Assembly (NCBI RefSeq): GCF_964340395.1 | Contig: NC_135551.1 | Location: 1,645,001-1,709,000, forward strand | From: Glandiceps talaboti | Taxonomy: Eukaryota; Hemichordata; Enteropneusta; Spengelidae | Reading direction: 5' to 3' | Length of the DNA stretch: 64,000 bases | Shown: in pieces, positions 20,831 through 32,758 of the stretch | How the letters are laid out: each line of letters starts with the position of its first letter | Numbering within the stretch: the stretch's first letter is position 1 | Position numbers and translations under genes: made by a program | Notes under the pieces: model-generated | What the model was told of the DNA's origin: nothing | The model's input: the letters and a program-made list of their open reading frames with translations, nothing else | Database searches by the model: none

Positions 20831-23263
20831 AAATACTGTACAACAAACATATTACCAACTAATGTAACATTTATCAAAAATGAATTGACCTAGAGTTGAA
20901 TCTGAGAAATGTAAGGATGGATTGTGTGTTGTGGAGAAGGAAAACATGACTTAGGAATATTTCAAATGTAAGACAAATCATCCTAGAGGTGGTGAACAAC
21001 TGTCATTATTATTGAAGTTTGTTATTCTTGTTGCCAGGCATTATATTTCAAAGTGTAGATAAAAAACCAGATTTATGGCAGATAAAATATACTTTCAATA
21101 TTTAGAGTGTAGAGTTTCATATTGTAGTAAAGTAAATGCACATATTAAGAAACGGACAGTTTTTGAAATGACTTTCTGTGAAATTTCCATTTACGAAAAA
21201 GAGGTGTATCTTTATCTTTGTAATAAGCCCAGTAAAAATGTTATGAAATACAAAAATGAGAAGAACGTTGTGACACGTAGTGTAACCAATAACAACACGG
21301 TGCGTACGACTTCCCACATTAACTATGATAATGTTAAATGTTACGTCACACCACTTTGATAGTTTATATTTTCTAAAGTGGTCTGACAGTTTACCAACAA
21401 ACAGACTTTCGTCATCAATTAGTTAATTTTGCCAAAGAACAAAAACAATTCACAATACAAAACACTCTCAAATATTAACTTCAGCCTGAAGCTGGGCATT
21501 ATATTAGTTGTATCACAGTCTCGTCGATTTCAGTACGTATGTAAGATGTCGTTGGTGATCTGATGCTCTTATTATGGGCTCTCATAATTTCCATCACGCA
21601 CTGTCCGTTGGGGGCGCTCTTATAGTAGTCTACTTCACACTCTCCATTGGGGATTCTTTTATAATATAATTTGATGTATACATTCATGATTACAAAGCGC
21701 TGCATGTGTCCTATTCAGGTTGTTGTTGTGGCTTTTATTCTACTACCAAATCTTTTGAATAATGATTATAATATGATAAGTAGGCAATACAAGCTTCAAA
21801 TAATGCCTTGCTAACAAAGTGCATATGTCCGATACAATGCTGATGACGCTTATAAGTGTGATGGATCATTTGTATAATAAACAACATTTGCCAATTAATG
21901 GATATATCCATAACATGTATTTGCATTCTGACATCGGGTGTAGACTTTGGCATTCAGTTTATTTCTGATGTGTTTTGTGTTTTGTGTTTTCAGTTTGCAT
22001 CTATATGAATATCAACTAATCTAAGGGGCTTTATTTTCCGAATGGATTTCGTAACCAAGACTTCCTTATTCAAGTGTTTCATGCATGGAATACGAACACA
22101 GTGTACATTAACTTTGCCTTAGTAGTAACCAATATGTTATGGCGATGTTACCATGGTTATTGGTATTCTTTGTTACTGAGTTAGTTTATTGCTTGGTGGT
22201 ACTATTTTTCAATTTCCAATAACTAGGAAAATGCAATAGAGTGTGACCTGTTCTATAGTGATAACATGAATTAAATAATGTTCCAAGGTTGTTTTTTCAC
22301 AATTATCCTTCGATGTAGAGCTTTGTTGTTGGAATCGATATCGGTGTAAATTACAGCATGCACTGATGATTGACAGATTACTTATACCATGTCTTCGTTG
22401 ATTAAATTCAACTTCGACATTTCCGCTGCCCACAAGCAATTGAACGACCCTATACAGATCATGTGTTACACATTCAATTGACATTCTCCACTATATTTGT
22501 TAGCCTCTTAGGAGATCATAATACAGACAGTTCTCGGCAAAATTGGAAGCCGTTAAGAAATCCATACAAATACCGCCATAGTTAGTTGAATTCTGTAATT
22601 ACATTGTGTTAGGCTCCCAGCGGCGTGTCTCTGTGGTCACCGTGGCACATTTACATTTGGAATGATTAACATATTGATTACAATATTTTGATATGATTTA
22701 GCCTCATGGAATCGATATGTATTAATCCTTCAGGGTCTATTTGATTATGGCATTTGATTTGATATTACACATGTAAATCGATGGACACGAAATTTACAGA
22801 ATTATGTATTGTTCTTTGAGATTCCAATTACTAATTCTGCTTTTCAGTAACCTCAGTGTTGTTGTCTGAGTTTCAAATATGCATCATTAATGTCTTCTAT
22901 GACATGGCCATTTATTACGAAATTCCAATTCTCTTCTTCGTTCTGACCTCTAAAGTAACCAGTCGGGAATTAATCAGACAACACAAAATGGTGACAGGTG
23001 CTATGTACACAAGTCTTTGGAATCAAACAGTAATACAGAGAGAGGAAAAAAATGTACCACGAATAAAGACTCTGAACTATATTTCAACTTAAAACTACCC
23101 CAGAGCTAGGGATTAATGCTAGTTTAAGAACGATGTTAAATACATTAGTAATATTTATCTATATCATTTCAGAGCTCTCTTCATTTTTTTGTTTAAAAAA
23201 TGGATAACTAAAGCCAGAGAATTCTGGTAGTGGTTTAGTACCAGTTTGTAATTAAGACCAGTA
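20831..23263. other. Unresolved stretch with several unrecognised open frames
   Basis: Unrecognised frames are 21075-21359 plus (94 codons), 21499-21705 minus (68), 21735-21953 minus (72), 22209-22484 minus (91) and 22856-23092 plus (78). The last follows a good acceptor-like TTCTGCTTTTCAG at about 22848 and has even amino-acid use (VFYDMAIYYEIPILFFVLTS). The minus frame at 22209-22484 has a loosely ankyrin-like VVQLLVGSGNVEVEF. None is long enough or similar enough to a family to call a gene. Confidence 0.3.
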
Positions 23264-24940
23264 ATTAGTATCACTCTATAATCAAGCCCACCGACTAGCA
23301 TCACTCAGAGTCCACTGATTAAAAGCACTCTATAATCAAGTCCACTGATTAGAAGCACTCTATAATCAAGTCCACTGATTAGTATCACTCTATAATCACG
23401 TCCACTGATTAGTATCACTATATAATCAAGTCCACTGATTAGTATCACTCTATAATCACGTCCGCTGATTAGTATCACTCTATAATCTAGTCCACTGATT
23501 AGTGGTACTCTATAATCACGTCCACTGATTAGTATCACTCTATAATCAAGTTCACTGATTAGTATCACTCTATAATCACGTCCACTGATTAGTATCACTC
23601 TATAATCAAGTTCACTGATTAGTATCACTCTATAATCACGTCCACTGATTAGAAGCACTCTATAATCACGTCCACTGATTAGTATCACTCTATAATCAAG
23701 TTCACTGATTAGTATCACTATATAATCAAGTCCACTGATTAGTATCACTATATAATCAAGTCCACTGATTAGTATCACTCTATAATCACGTCCACTGATT
23801 AGTATCACTCTATAATCACGTCCACTGATTAGTATCACTATATAATCAAGTCCACTGATTAGTATCACTCTATAATCACGTCCACTGATTAGTATCACTC
23901 TATAATCACGTCCACTGATTAGTATCACTCTATAATCACGTCCACTGATTAGTATCACTCTATAATCACGTCCACTGATTAGTATCACTATATAATCAAG
24001 TCCACTGATTAGTATCACTATATAATCAAGTTCACTGATTAGTATCACTCTATAATCACGTCCACTGATTAGTAGCACTCTATAATCAAGTCCACTGATT
24101 AGTATCACTCTATAATCACGTCCACTGATTAGAAGCACTCTATAATCACGTCCACTGATTAGTATCACTCTATAATCAAGTTCACTGATTAGTATCACTC
24201 TATAATCAAGTCCACTGATTAGTATCACTCTATAATCAAGTTCACTGATTAGTATCACTCTATAATCACGTCCACTGATTAGTATCACTCTATAATCACG
24301 TCCACTGATTAGTATCACTATATATTCAAGTCCACTGATTAGTATCACTCTATAATCACGTCCACTGATTAGTATCACTCTATAATCACGTCCACTGATT
24401 AGTATCACTCTATAATCACGTCCACTGATTAGTATCACTCTATAATCACGTCCACTGATTAGTATCACTCTATAATCACGTCCACTGATTAGTATCACTA
24501 TATAATCAAGTCCACTGATTAGTATCACTCTATAATCACGTCCACTGATTAGTAGCACTCTATAATCAAGTCCACTGATTAGTAGCACTCTATAATCAAG
24601 TCCACTGATTAGTAGCACTCTATAATCACGTCCACTGATTAGTAGCACTCTATAATCAAGTTCACTGATTAGTATCACTCTATAATCAAGTCCACTGATT
24701 AGTATCACTCTATAATCAAGTCCACTGATTAGTAGCACTCTATAATCACGTCCACTGATTAGTAGCACTCTATAATCAAGTCCACTGATTAGTAGCACTC
24801 TATAATCAAGTCCACTGATTAGTATCACTCTATAATCAAGTCCACTGATTAGTATCACTATATAATCAAGTCCACTGATTAGTAGCACTCTATAATCAAA
24901 TCCATTGGTTAGTGGTACTCTATAATCAAGTCCACTGATT
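23264..24940. repeat. Minisatellite, 30-bp unit, about 56 copies
   Basis: The unit contains CCACTGATTAGTATCACTCT and ATAATCACG or ATAATCAAG. Almost no indels occur across 1.6 kb, and point variants (A/C before the final G, TATC/TAGC/AAGC) are shuffled among copies. The period is a multiple of three and one minus frame has no stop, giving a 527-codon open frame made only of a ten-residue repeat (LISGLDYRVI type). There is no start context, domain or splice signal, so I do not call it a gene. Edge copies before 23330 and after 24890 are more diverged. Confidence 0.97.
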
Positions 24941-27145
24941 ATTTTACGTGGTCTAATTCACCTAATGGAAGTAGTGATATATATTTGCTTACAAATTTCT
25001 ATGGTAATTATTGACCGCTTCAATTATAAAACCTATTGACATGCTTGTACAAAAAACGTACTACTAAGCAGTGACCCATGATATATTGGCTTTATTTTAA
25101 CCATATAACTATTTCACAACATACAATTTCAGGTGGTTGTTAGAAGTCAAAATATAAAGTTGATATACAAAATTCAAGTGTCTCTTAAGTAGTTTAACCT
25201 TCAGGTTGCCAATAAGTATCTCGAGAACAGTTAAGACCCTTGTCAATAAGTAACTACTAGCCCTGGGACGTGCATGTACACGTGTACAATAGAACTCTAG
25301 ATTTCTTTGCACAGGCTACCATTGTCTTTGAAGACTATTGCAGTCATGTGAAACTAATTAAGTAAAACTAATAATTGTTATCAATACGTAAGACAAACTA
25401 ATTATAAAACAATAGTATAATTGTTATCAGTAAAACTAATTTCATTTGACAGACGATAAAAAATCCTATTTTGAATAACAGCTGTTTGTGTGATTTCTTT
25501 TCCTATTTCACCTTTGAAGTATATATCATTATACAACACATGTACATCCATCAATTATACAGGTACAGGCAGATTTTAAGTACCGCTACTCACTACACAT
25601 GGCCAATTGTATCTTTAATATTTCTGTAGCCATGGTGAAATCACCGAATCACAAAATTATTTACAATGGGGGACTTTCTTTCTCGTTTACTCTGATCTGG
25701 TTCTCGTCTTTAAGAGTAAAATCCTTTTCCATTGAACTAAGGAACCGGGCATTTTTAACTGACTGGGGTTTTGGAAAACACCATTTGAAGTTGGGAGAGG
25801 GGGTCATGTTGGAAAACGAGAAGATAGGTGTCATTTTGATGATTCAGTGAAATAACATCTGTAATTTGTCAAAATTGTCTACTATGCGAGGGAGATAACC
25901 CTCCCGTACCCTCCCCATCTGTATTTTCCACATGTGCATTGTTACATGCACTATTTCTCAAATAAGAAACTCAAACATTTAGTATTTGGGTATATAGCAA
26001 TGGCTAGTTGTATATTAGGTTAGTTTGGTTAGCTTTCATTTTCATTTTCATTAAATTCACCACTGGCACCAGGTATATATTGACGGTAGGTTTAACTGAT
26101 GATTGAACTGGCCATTCGTGTTTTAATCAATTTGTCATTCTCAAGATAAAAAACTTAAATGAAATTGTAGAATCATTATAGTATTGTCTAGATCTTAATG
26201 TATTAACGGAAGCCATAAAAACATTGAAAATAATAAATGTTCAATTGGTATTAATACACTACACAGAGAATTGTATTTGATTCTACATGTTTTACTACAG
26301 TGTATAATACCACAAACATTGTATATGTACCATAGGTAGCATTATCAAAAATTAAGTTATGTTGCTTTCTGTCAACATTTGCTACATTTGCAAACATTGT
26401 TTTTGATAGAAAGAGTTGTGCGAGTAATTAATATAATAGTCCCCAATGGATTTGTGCTGTGGACTGCGATACCCTGACAACATGACATCTTCCACATAAA
26501 CATGTATAAAGAAAACAAAAACATCAAAAGTAATGTATTCTCTTAATAAATAGCAACATTCAATTATATTCATACCGTATGGTGTTATAGTAACATCACT
26601 ATAGTAAGACTTATAAAATGATATGTTAAAATATACAGTGGCGTGTGTGGAGGGGGGTGTCAGTTTGAGAAAACTCATGTTCAACTCCAAAACACCCCCC
26701 CCCCCCGGCAGTTAAAAATGCCAGGTCCTAAGTACATCTTTCTTACAGTAATCTGAAGACGGACCCCCAGGGGACTGTAAAGGTCTTTAGCACTATTGTA
26801 CGACTTAATGTCAAAGCCTCGTCTCTCTAATGAGTAGTGTTCGTTCACTACAAAGCCTCGTCTCTCTGAACTTTTTTCAGGAGCAACTTGTGAGTTTGAG
26901 ACAGACACTGTTTAAAACTGATATTTCATTGATAAACTGTGACTTAAGGAGTCATCAAATGACGTCAATATACGACCTGTTAGGTTGTAATTTATTACAC
27001 ACTTTTAAAGTGATCATTTAGGAAGTGTTTTAAGTATTGTAGTCTGGGCGGTGTGTTTATTGATCCTATAGAAATAGTTCGTGTGTGTATAGTAATTCTA
27101 ATGCAGGAAATCCATTCACAACTAGTACGGCCACCAGTCGGCATC
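24941..27145. other. Non-coding stretch with C-run dispersed repeat
   Basis: Nothing recognisable as coding. A C-run element lies at 26637-26710 (a C14 run, preceded by GGAGGGGGGTGTCAG). A 17-bp word (AAGCCTCGTCTCTCT core) is directly repeated at 26814-26829 and 26852-26867. A perfect CRE, TGACGTCA, lies at 26960-26967, 179 bp upstream of the next exon candidate. Confidence 0.4.
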
Positions 27146-27213
27146 ATGTCGGGTCCATCACCTCGAACTTCGTCCAGAGCTTCGGGCTACCGGAGAATGT
27201 CACTGAGACACGC
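27146..27213 (+). CDS. Candidate first coding exon, unidentified gene
   Basis: An ATG in an acceptable context (A at -3) opens a frame of 22 codons plus two bases that ends exactly at CACGC followed by GTAAGTACG, a near-perfect splice donor. The encoded start is Ser/Arg-rich and includes RTSSRASGYRRMSLRH. The stretch is locally GC-rich against an AT-rich background, and a TGACGTCA lies upstream. Ser/Arg-rich heads followed by a YRR motif occur for example in intermediate-filament proteins, but 22 residues cannot identify a family. No downstream exon was recognised. Confidence 0.45.
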
Positions 27214-28910
27214 GTAAGTACGTTACTAGTTTGCTTTAAAAACAGAGTGTGGTTTGATATCAGCCATGCATGTGTCCATCATCAAGATGACAACACTTTC
27301 ACACGATTTTAGTTTACGTGGTTCGACCACTCGCCCTGAGCTGCGTTGATAACGTTACGACATTTCCAGGATCTTACACAGTTGTTATTGACACTGGAAA
27401 TTCATTTCACGATGTTGTGAAAAACAGAATGATGAAATGAACATGTATTGTATGTTTCAATTACCGGGTTGCTACGGCAACTTGATATGAAATTATAATA
27501 ATAATTTAATCTAATTATTACACCAAAAACGGGAGCGACATAAAACCATTAAGTAAGCCGGCCTTGTGTTGGTTTAGACCTGCTTAGGAAACATTCTAGG
27601 AAAGCTGAATATAACCATGGTTTATTTATGCACGAGAACACTTAACAACGAAAGACAAGAATTCAATAATGACAATTCTTTAGGGCACAAGTCGGTAATT
27701 TGCTACCCTTTGATTAATTGTCCCGTGTTTTACGTTAAAAGCCCACTGTTGCTACGAACTCAGGAATCCGTCGGATGATCATAACTGTTGTAGTTTGAAC
27801 AATTCGAAAGGTCAGAAGGTGAAAAACCTAAAACAGGTCAGTTTATGTTGAACTTGTATTATAACACTCTGTCCATATGTTTAGCTTTTATGATTTGTCA
27901 ATGCTATTTTAAAACATTGACGATAATTAATTCATATGGCAAAGTGTGCGAAACAAATAAGGCACTATGAAAGTAACGTTGTATACCCATCCTCTTGTTC
28001 ACTAAGAGACCATGGACAAATACCAAGGAATTATTAATGTAGTTAACTTTGTGTGTGAAGTGTGCCATCATTACAACTTTATATCACTCGAGTTGACACT
28101 TTACATTGAAAGAGTGGGTCAGATGTCAAACTAAATGTATGTAAAATGCAATACATTCTTACTGTGAATTCTCCTGGGACACCAACAACATTTACCAGTC
28201 CAATAATTGAACGATGTTATGTCTAATAATACAACCACTTACAATTCTATCAATACATTGAAATAGACCTGTCTGACCTGTAATGTGAAATTCGTCTTGT
28301 TTCGTCTCTACGATGTGTTGTTGTTTTTTGTGTGTATTTTGTTTCCCCATTGCCATACCCATTGTGTTACTGTATAAATGCCTGTCGGCGTTGTATCTTC
28401 ATTGCCAGTTAGCGTTGTCTTGAGGGCCCTTTTCCTTTTTTTTGACAACCAGAGCGTATAGTGATCTCAGTTGAACCGTGTATTTTCAGTTCTGCTATCG
28501 TACAACTATTGTATCTTGCTATCGCCCAGTGCACTGAGCATGTATTCAATCGGGGGTGAGGGCGGCGTATATTCAATCACGGGGTGAGGGCGGCGGGCTT
28601 CTGTAAAGATACGTTTGTCAGGATCCGTATACATACCAATAAAAGGAAACATAGTCTATTGTTTTGTAAGAATAACACGTACTACGTAAACAAAACCCAT
28701 TCAAAACAAATGACACTTGACACAATTACTTGTACCATTCTCTCACTAATGTTGCTACGGGCAACTAAATGATCAAATCAAACAATACATTTTTATTAGC
28801 ACATGTGCATACCATGTTTTGGTTGCAATGTAGTTTTAATAACAACAACGTTCAGTGTACGTACGTCTTTGTTGACTACAACACGTTGTATTGTGCGATG
28901 TATCAGACCA
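27214..28910. other. Presumed intron or flanking DNA, no exon recognised
   Basis: No splice-flanked exon with family resemblance was found on the plus strand after the candidate exon. A GGGGTGAGGGCGGCG word is repeated at 28551-28590. Confidence 0.35.
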
Positions 28911-29862
28911 CTAGTAGAACAGGAGGGACCGGGGAAATAAGCACCACAGTACTGTAGAACTGGAGGGACCCGGGAATTAAGCACCACAGTACTGTAGAAC
29001 TGGAGGGACCCGGGAATTAAGCACCACAGTACTGTAGAACTGGAGGGACCGGGGAATTAAGCACCACAGTACTGTAGAACTGGAGGGACCGGGGAATTAG
29101 GCACCACAGTACTGTAGAATTGGAGGGACCGGGGAATTAAGCACCACAGTACTGTAGAACTGGAGGGACCGGGGAATTAAGCACCACAGTACTGTAGAAT
29201 TGGAGGGACCCGGGAATTAAGCACCACAGTACTGTAGAACTGGAGGGACCGGGGAATTAAGCACCACAGTACTGTAGAACTGGAGGGACCCGGGAATTAA
29301 GCACCGCAGTACTGTAGAACTGGAGGGACCGGGGAAGCACCACAGTACTGTAGAACTGGAGGGACCGGGGAATTAAGCACCACAGTACTGTAGAACTGGA
29401 GGGACCGGGGAAGCACCACAGTACTGTAGAACTGGAGGGACCGGGGAATTAAGCACCGCAGTACTGTAGAACTGGAGGGACCGGGGAAGCACCACAGTAC
29501 TGTAGAACTGGAGGGACCGGGGAATTAAGCACCACAGTACTGTAGAACTGGAGGGACCCGGGAATTAAGCACCACAGTACTGTAGAACTGGAGGGACCGG
29601 GGAATTAAGCACCACAGTACTGTAGAACTGGAGGGACCGGGGAATTAAGCACCACAGTACTGTAGAACTGGAGGGACCCGGGAATTAAGCACCACAGTAC
29701 TGTAGAACTGGAGGGACCCGGGAATTAAGCACCACAGTACTGTAGAACTGGAGGGACCCGGGAATTAAGCACCACAGTACTGTAGAACTGGAGGGACCGG
29801 GGAATTAAGCACCACAGTACTGTAGAACTGGAGGGACCCGGGAATTAAGCACCACAGTACTC
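28911..29862. repeat. Minisatellite, 40-bp unit (34-bp variants), about 24 copies
   Basis: The unit is GC-rich and contains GAACTGGAGGGACC, then CGGGAATTAAGC or GGGGAATTAAGC, then ACCACAGTACTGTA. Three copies lack AATTAA and are 34 bp long (near 29332, 29409 and 29487). Each unit contains the perfect 10-bp palindrome ACAGTACTGT. The two central bases CC/GG alternate between CCCGGG and CCGGGG forms. Confidence 0.97.
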
Positions 29863-30595
29863 TCAGTGTAAATGACTCTAGCTAAAGTAAAGAGGCATTC
29901 AGCTCTTCCGGGTGTGTATTTTCAAGTGCTTGGTAGGTAGCTATTAAGGGACTTGACATAAATTATGGGGGGGGGGCTGGTGTTTTGCAAATGACCGAGG
30001 CGTGAAAAACATAGACCCCCTCAAATCTTTGCACAGAAGATTCTGACCCACCCCCTCTACCATGCATGAAAAAAGTGACTTCCCTTACACGCTCTAATGA
30101 GTTGACATATACAATTCAACACAGTCACTAAGTTTTCCCGAAACTGAATCTTCACTGTAAAATATAGTACTGTCAGTCCCCCCCAAAATGTCACATTCAG
30201 TATGTTAATAAAAGGTAAGGAAACCGAAATCAACACTTGGAGAAGAAGGAGAGAAGATAGCAGCTCATCAGGATACATGTTTTACAAAGACAAAAAGAAT
30301 AAAATAAAGGAGTGAGTTCAATGCAATTTAATAGTAACTGTAGGACAAGGATCAACAACCTGTTTGATAAAATGGAAAACTGTTGAAAAAAAAAGATTCA
30401 CAGACAAACTGCAAAAAATACAGAGCATGTGCTGAATTGGAGAGTTGAGAAATACCAGTATCAAGCCAAGAAAAAAAAGAAAAAAGAAGGCCAGAAAAAT
30501 AAAAAGCTGTTCATGTTTGATACCTGCCAAATGAAAGTTCAGAATTATTTTAGCAACCCCTTGTAACCTACACTACAGTGGAGATATCAAATAAA
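29863..30595. other. Non-coding stretch with G-run repeat
   Basis: A G10 run at 29968-29977 and a CCCCC-rich segment to about 30060 belong to the dispersed G/C-run type seen elsewhere. The remainder is purine-rich on the plus strand (30350-30520) and carries no recognisable gene. Confidence 0.4.
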
Positions 30596-31040
30596 TTGAC
30601 ATGCATATGTATGTCATAGTGTGTTGTCCTTGTACCAAGTTTGATAGAAATAGGTCCAGACATGTCCAACTACTGGTTCTGGACATGAAAAAATCGTTTA
30701 AAAAATGGCCACCCGGTATCATGACATAAATTGCCATGCATATGTATGTAATAGAACATTGTCCTTATACCAACTTTGAATGAAATATGTTCAGGCATAT
30801 CTGAGTAATGGCTTTGGACATGAAAAAATCGTAACAAAATGGTCGTCTGGCGGCCATATTGGATCGTATCATACAATAAATTGACGTGCATATGTATGCC
30901 ATAGTGTGTTGTCCTCGTACCAAGTTTGAAAGAAATCGGTCTAGTCATTTCCGAGAAATGGCTCCGGACTCACAGATGGACCACGGACGCATGGCCAGAC
31001 GGAGCCCAATCTATAAGTCGCCCCCGGACGAAGGGGGACT
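30596..31040. repeat. Dispersed repeat, three diverged copies of about 145 bp
   Basis: Copies begin near 30596, 30730 and 30878, each with TTGACATGCATATGTATG-like text followed by ATAGTGTGTTGTCCTTGTAC, CAAGTTTGAAAGAAAT and GGACATGAAAAAATCG. The last copy ends in GGACTCACAGATGGACCACGG and CCCCCGGACGAAGGGGG. Text of this kind is common as a dispersed repeat in marine invertebrates; I cannot name the family. Confidence 0.75.
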
Positions 31041-31118
31041 AACAACTTAGTTTAATCTCAATTCACTCCTGTACGTATCATCAGAATCAAGTAAACCAAT
31101 GACACAGTATAAAGATAT

Positions 31119-31298
31119 ATGACTCAAATGTATAAATGGAATTACCATGATGGAGATGATTCTGAGCAAGATGATGATGACGAGGATGGGAAGTACCATG
31201 ATGGAGATGATTCTGAGTCGGAGCAAGATGATGACAGTGAAAAGGAGTCCAATGATGGTGATGATGGCAGTGATGATACTGAGGAAGATGATAGCTGA
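31119..31298 (+). CDS. Short Asp/Glu-rich ORF (59 residues), unidentified
   Basis: An ATG at 31119 (a second in-frame ATG follows at 31128) opens a frame to the TGA at 31296-31298. After a short start (MTQMYKWN) the protein is almost only Asp, Glu, Ser and Gly, with YHDGDDSE present twice about 17 codons apart, showing an internal duplication. It could be a terminal exon with an acidic tail, since AG occurs just upstream (ATGACACAG at 31100-31108), or a chance expansion of GATGAT-like trinucleotides. There is no other motif. Acidic tails of this sort are found in many nuclear and chaperone proteins. Confidence 0.35.
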   Translation: MTQMYKWNYHDGDDSEQDDDDEDGKYHDGDDSESEQDDDSEKESNDGDDGSDDTEEDDS

Positions 31299-31995
31299 GA
31301 TTTGATTGACAGCTGATAAACAGATTAGAAGACTATCAACATATCATTGCATAAAAATCAGTGACCCACCCCTAAATGCATACACAAAAATCAGTGACCC
31401 CCCCCCCCATCCCTTGCGCAAGAAATAGTGACCCCACCCCCTAAAACCATAGCCAAACCCACCCTGTAATTTCTGTCCAGTCCCTAATGGGGGTCATCCC
31501 CCGCAGCCGGTATTTGCTTCAATTCAGTATATAAAACTACATAGATACAATAACGCAACCTTCAAAGCCAGGTTTAATATTAACAGTATAGTATAATATA
31601 GTATAGTATATTTTATTTTATTTTACATAAAATAAAAACACGTTATCCCGAGTCAACACCAAGAAACAAATAAAGAAAATACATAAAATACGTATAGGCC
31701 TACAACACAAAATACAACGTCAAGTTTGGAGTTAGGGCTGTTTGCAATGAAATCGTCATTTGAATTCATCATATTTTAAATTATTATAAATCATATAAAT
31801 ATTCCTATTCAGATACATTTTAAAATACTTTCATTAAAATTTAAAGTACGTTGGTAATGACTCCTAGCTTCAGTTGGAGCTGTAGTGTTGCAACATAGAT
31901 TTCATAACCAATAGCTTTTACATAATTATCACATATTCTTTCTGATTGTGGAATCTCTTGATACCTTGACATTGTGTGCTGAGATCATGGCCTTA
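31299..31995. repeat. C-run dispersed repeat (31355-31510), then a TATAG-rich stretch
   Basis: At 31358-31450 three degenerate units carry AATCAGTGACCC or AATAGTGACCCC and a C run (one of 12 C). At 31581-31635 lies a (GTATA)n and TTTTA-rich microsatellite stretch with a small ATTTTATTTTAC/ATAAAATAAAA hairpin. No gene is seen. Confidence 0.55.
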
Positions 31996-32041
31996 GTTAT
32001 ACCATAGACCCTACACGTTGGTGTAGGGTCTATGGTTATAC
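31996..32041. repeat. Near-perfect inverted repeat, 21-bp arms, 4-bp loop
   Basis: The left arm is 31996-32016 (contains CCATAGACCCTACAC) and the right arm is 32021-32041 (contains GTGTAGGGTCTATGG). It shares the CATAGACCCTA arm with the palindrome at 870-889, 31 kb away. Confidence 0.9.
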
Positions 32042-32673
32042 TGATTCTGTGTCAAAACATTACTGACTTGTTCTAGATACAATTCAAATTCAAATATAAA
32101 ATTTGTTATGGGTATGTAATTTGTTCACTTTTCTGAATTGTTGGTTGTGGATATATTTTTTGACATAAGGGCATAATTTGTGAATGTATTAGTTGATGAC
32201 ATCAAACCATTTATAATAACAAAATTAAGCATTTTCAGTTACATTAATTCACTCTTATATTGATTTGTTCTCGGTGATTCAGAAATCCAGAGTGTATGAA
32301 TGATTAATGACACATTATTTTATTGGTTTACAAAATCAACAGGTTGACAATAATACGAGGACAACCACATAGACAACACATACAATCTACGAAATTCAAC
32401 AATTAAGAATTTATCGTTAACAGCTAAAAACCATGATCTTCATTATTTCATTTTGCAATAAATGACAAAATCAATAAAGATTAACTAATAATGAATGATT
32501 GCATTTGTACTTAAATTAGAATCAATTGAACTGTGTCCCAGTGGAGTCACGTGACACTGATACGATGTCATGATTGGCTTAGCTGTGTGTCCGATACATT
32601 TGTCAGGATACAATGGTCTCAAATGTACATGTCCAACAATGTGAATGCTACCAGCTGCAGTATATTTACTTAC
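32042..32673. other. Non-coding stretch
   Basis: AT-rich, with no recognisable coding. It would be the first intron if the minus-strand exon candidate at 32674-32694 is real. Confidence 0.35.
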
Positions 32674-32694
32674 CCCAATGATCCGGACCTTCAT
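32674..32694 (-). CDS. Candidate minimal first coding exon (7 codons), unidentified
   Basis: On the minus strand an ATG at 32694 begins MKVRIIG, and the seventh codon GGG is followed directly by GTAAGTAAA, a strong donor. A MK(V/I)x(I/V)IG start is typical of Rossmann-fold FAD or NAD enzymes, whose GxGxxG loop would continue in the next exon, and such a break after the first Gly is plausible. Seven residues cannot prove this. The frame also stays open across the donor to 32485, but that extension looks non-specific. The 30-bp array begins only 65 bp upstream. Confidence 0.3.
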
Positions 32695-32758
32695 CCACTA
32701 ACAAACTAACCACCACACTAGTAATCTTTTAGACAAATGCAACAGGAAAGAACGGATA

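Noticed and set aside
22209-22484. Possible ankyrin-like segment (minus)
   Set aside because: Only one loose match to an ankyrin helix; the TPLH core is absent and no second repeat follows.
23305-24888. A 527-codon minus-strand open frame of ten-residue repeats
   Set aside because: It is only the 30-bp minisatellite read in its one stop-free frame. No start context, domain, exon boundary or unrelated flanking coding is present.
26681-26908. 75-codon minus frame with a GTAAGA donor-like site
   Set aside because: Its RRGF repetition comes from a directly repeated 16-bp DNA word, and the donor is weak. Not convincing as an exon.
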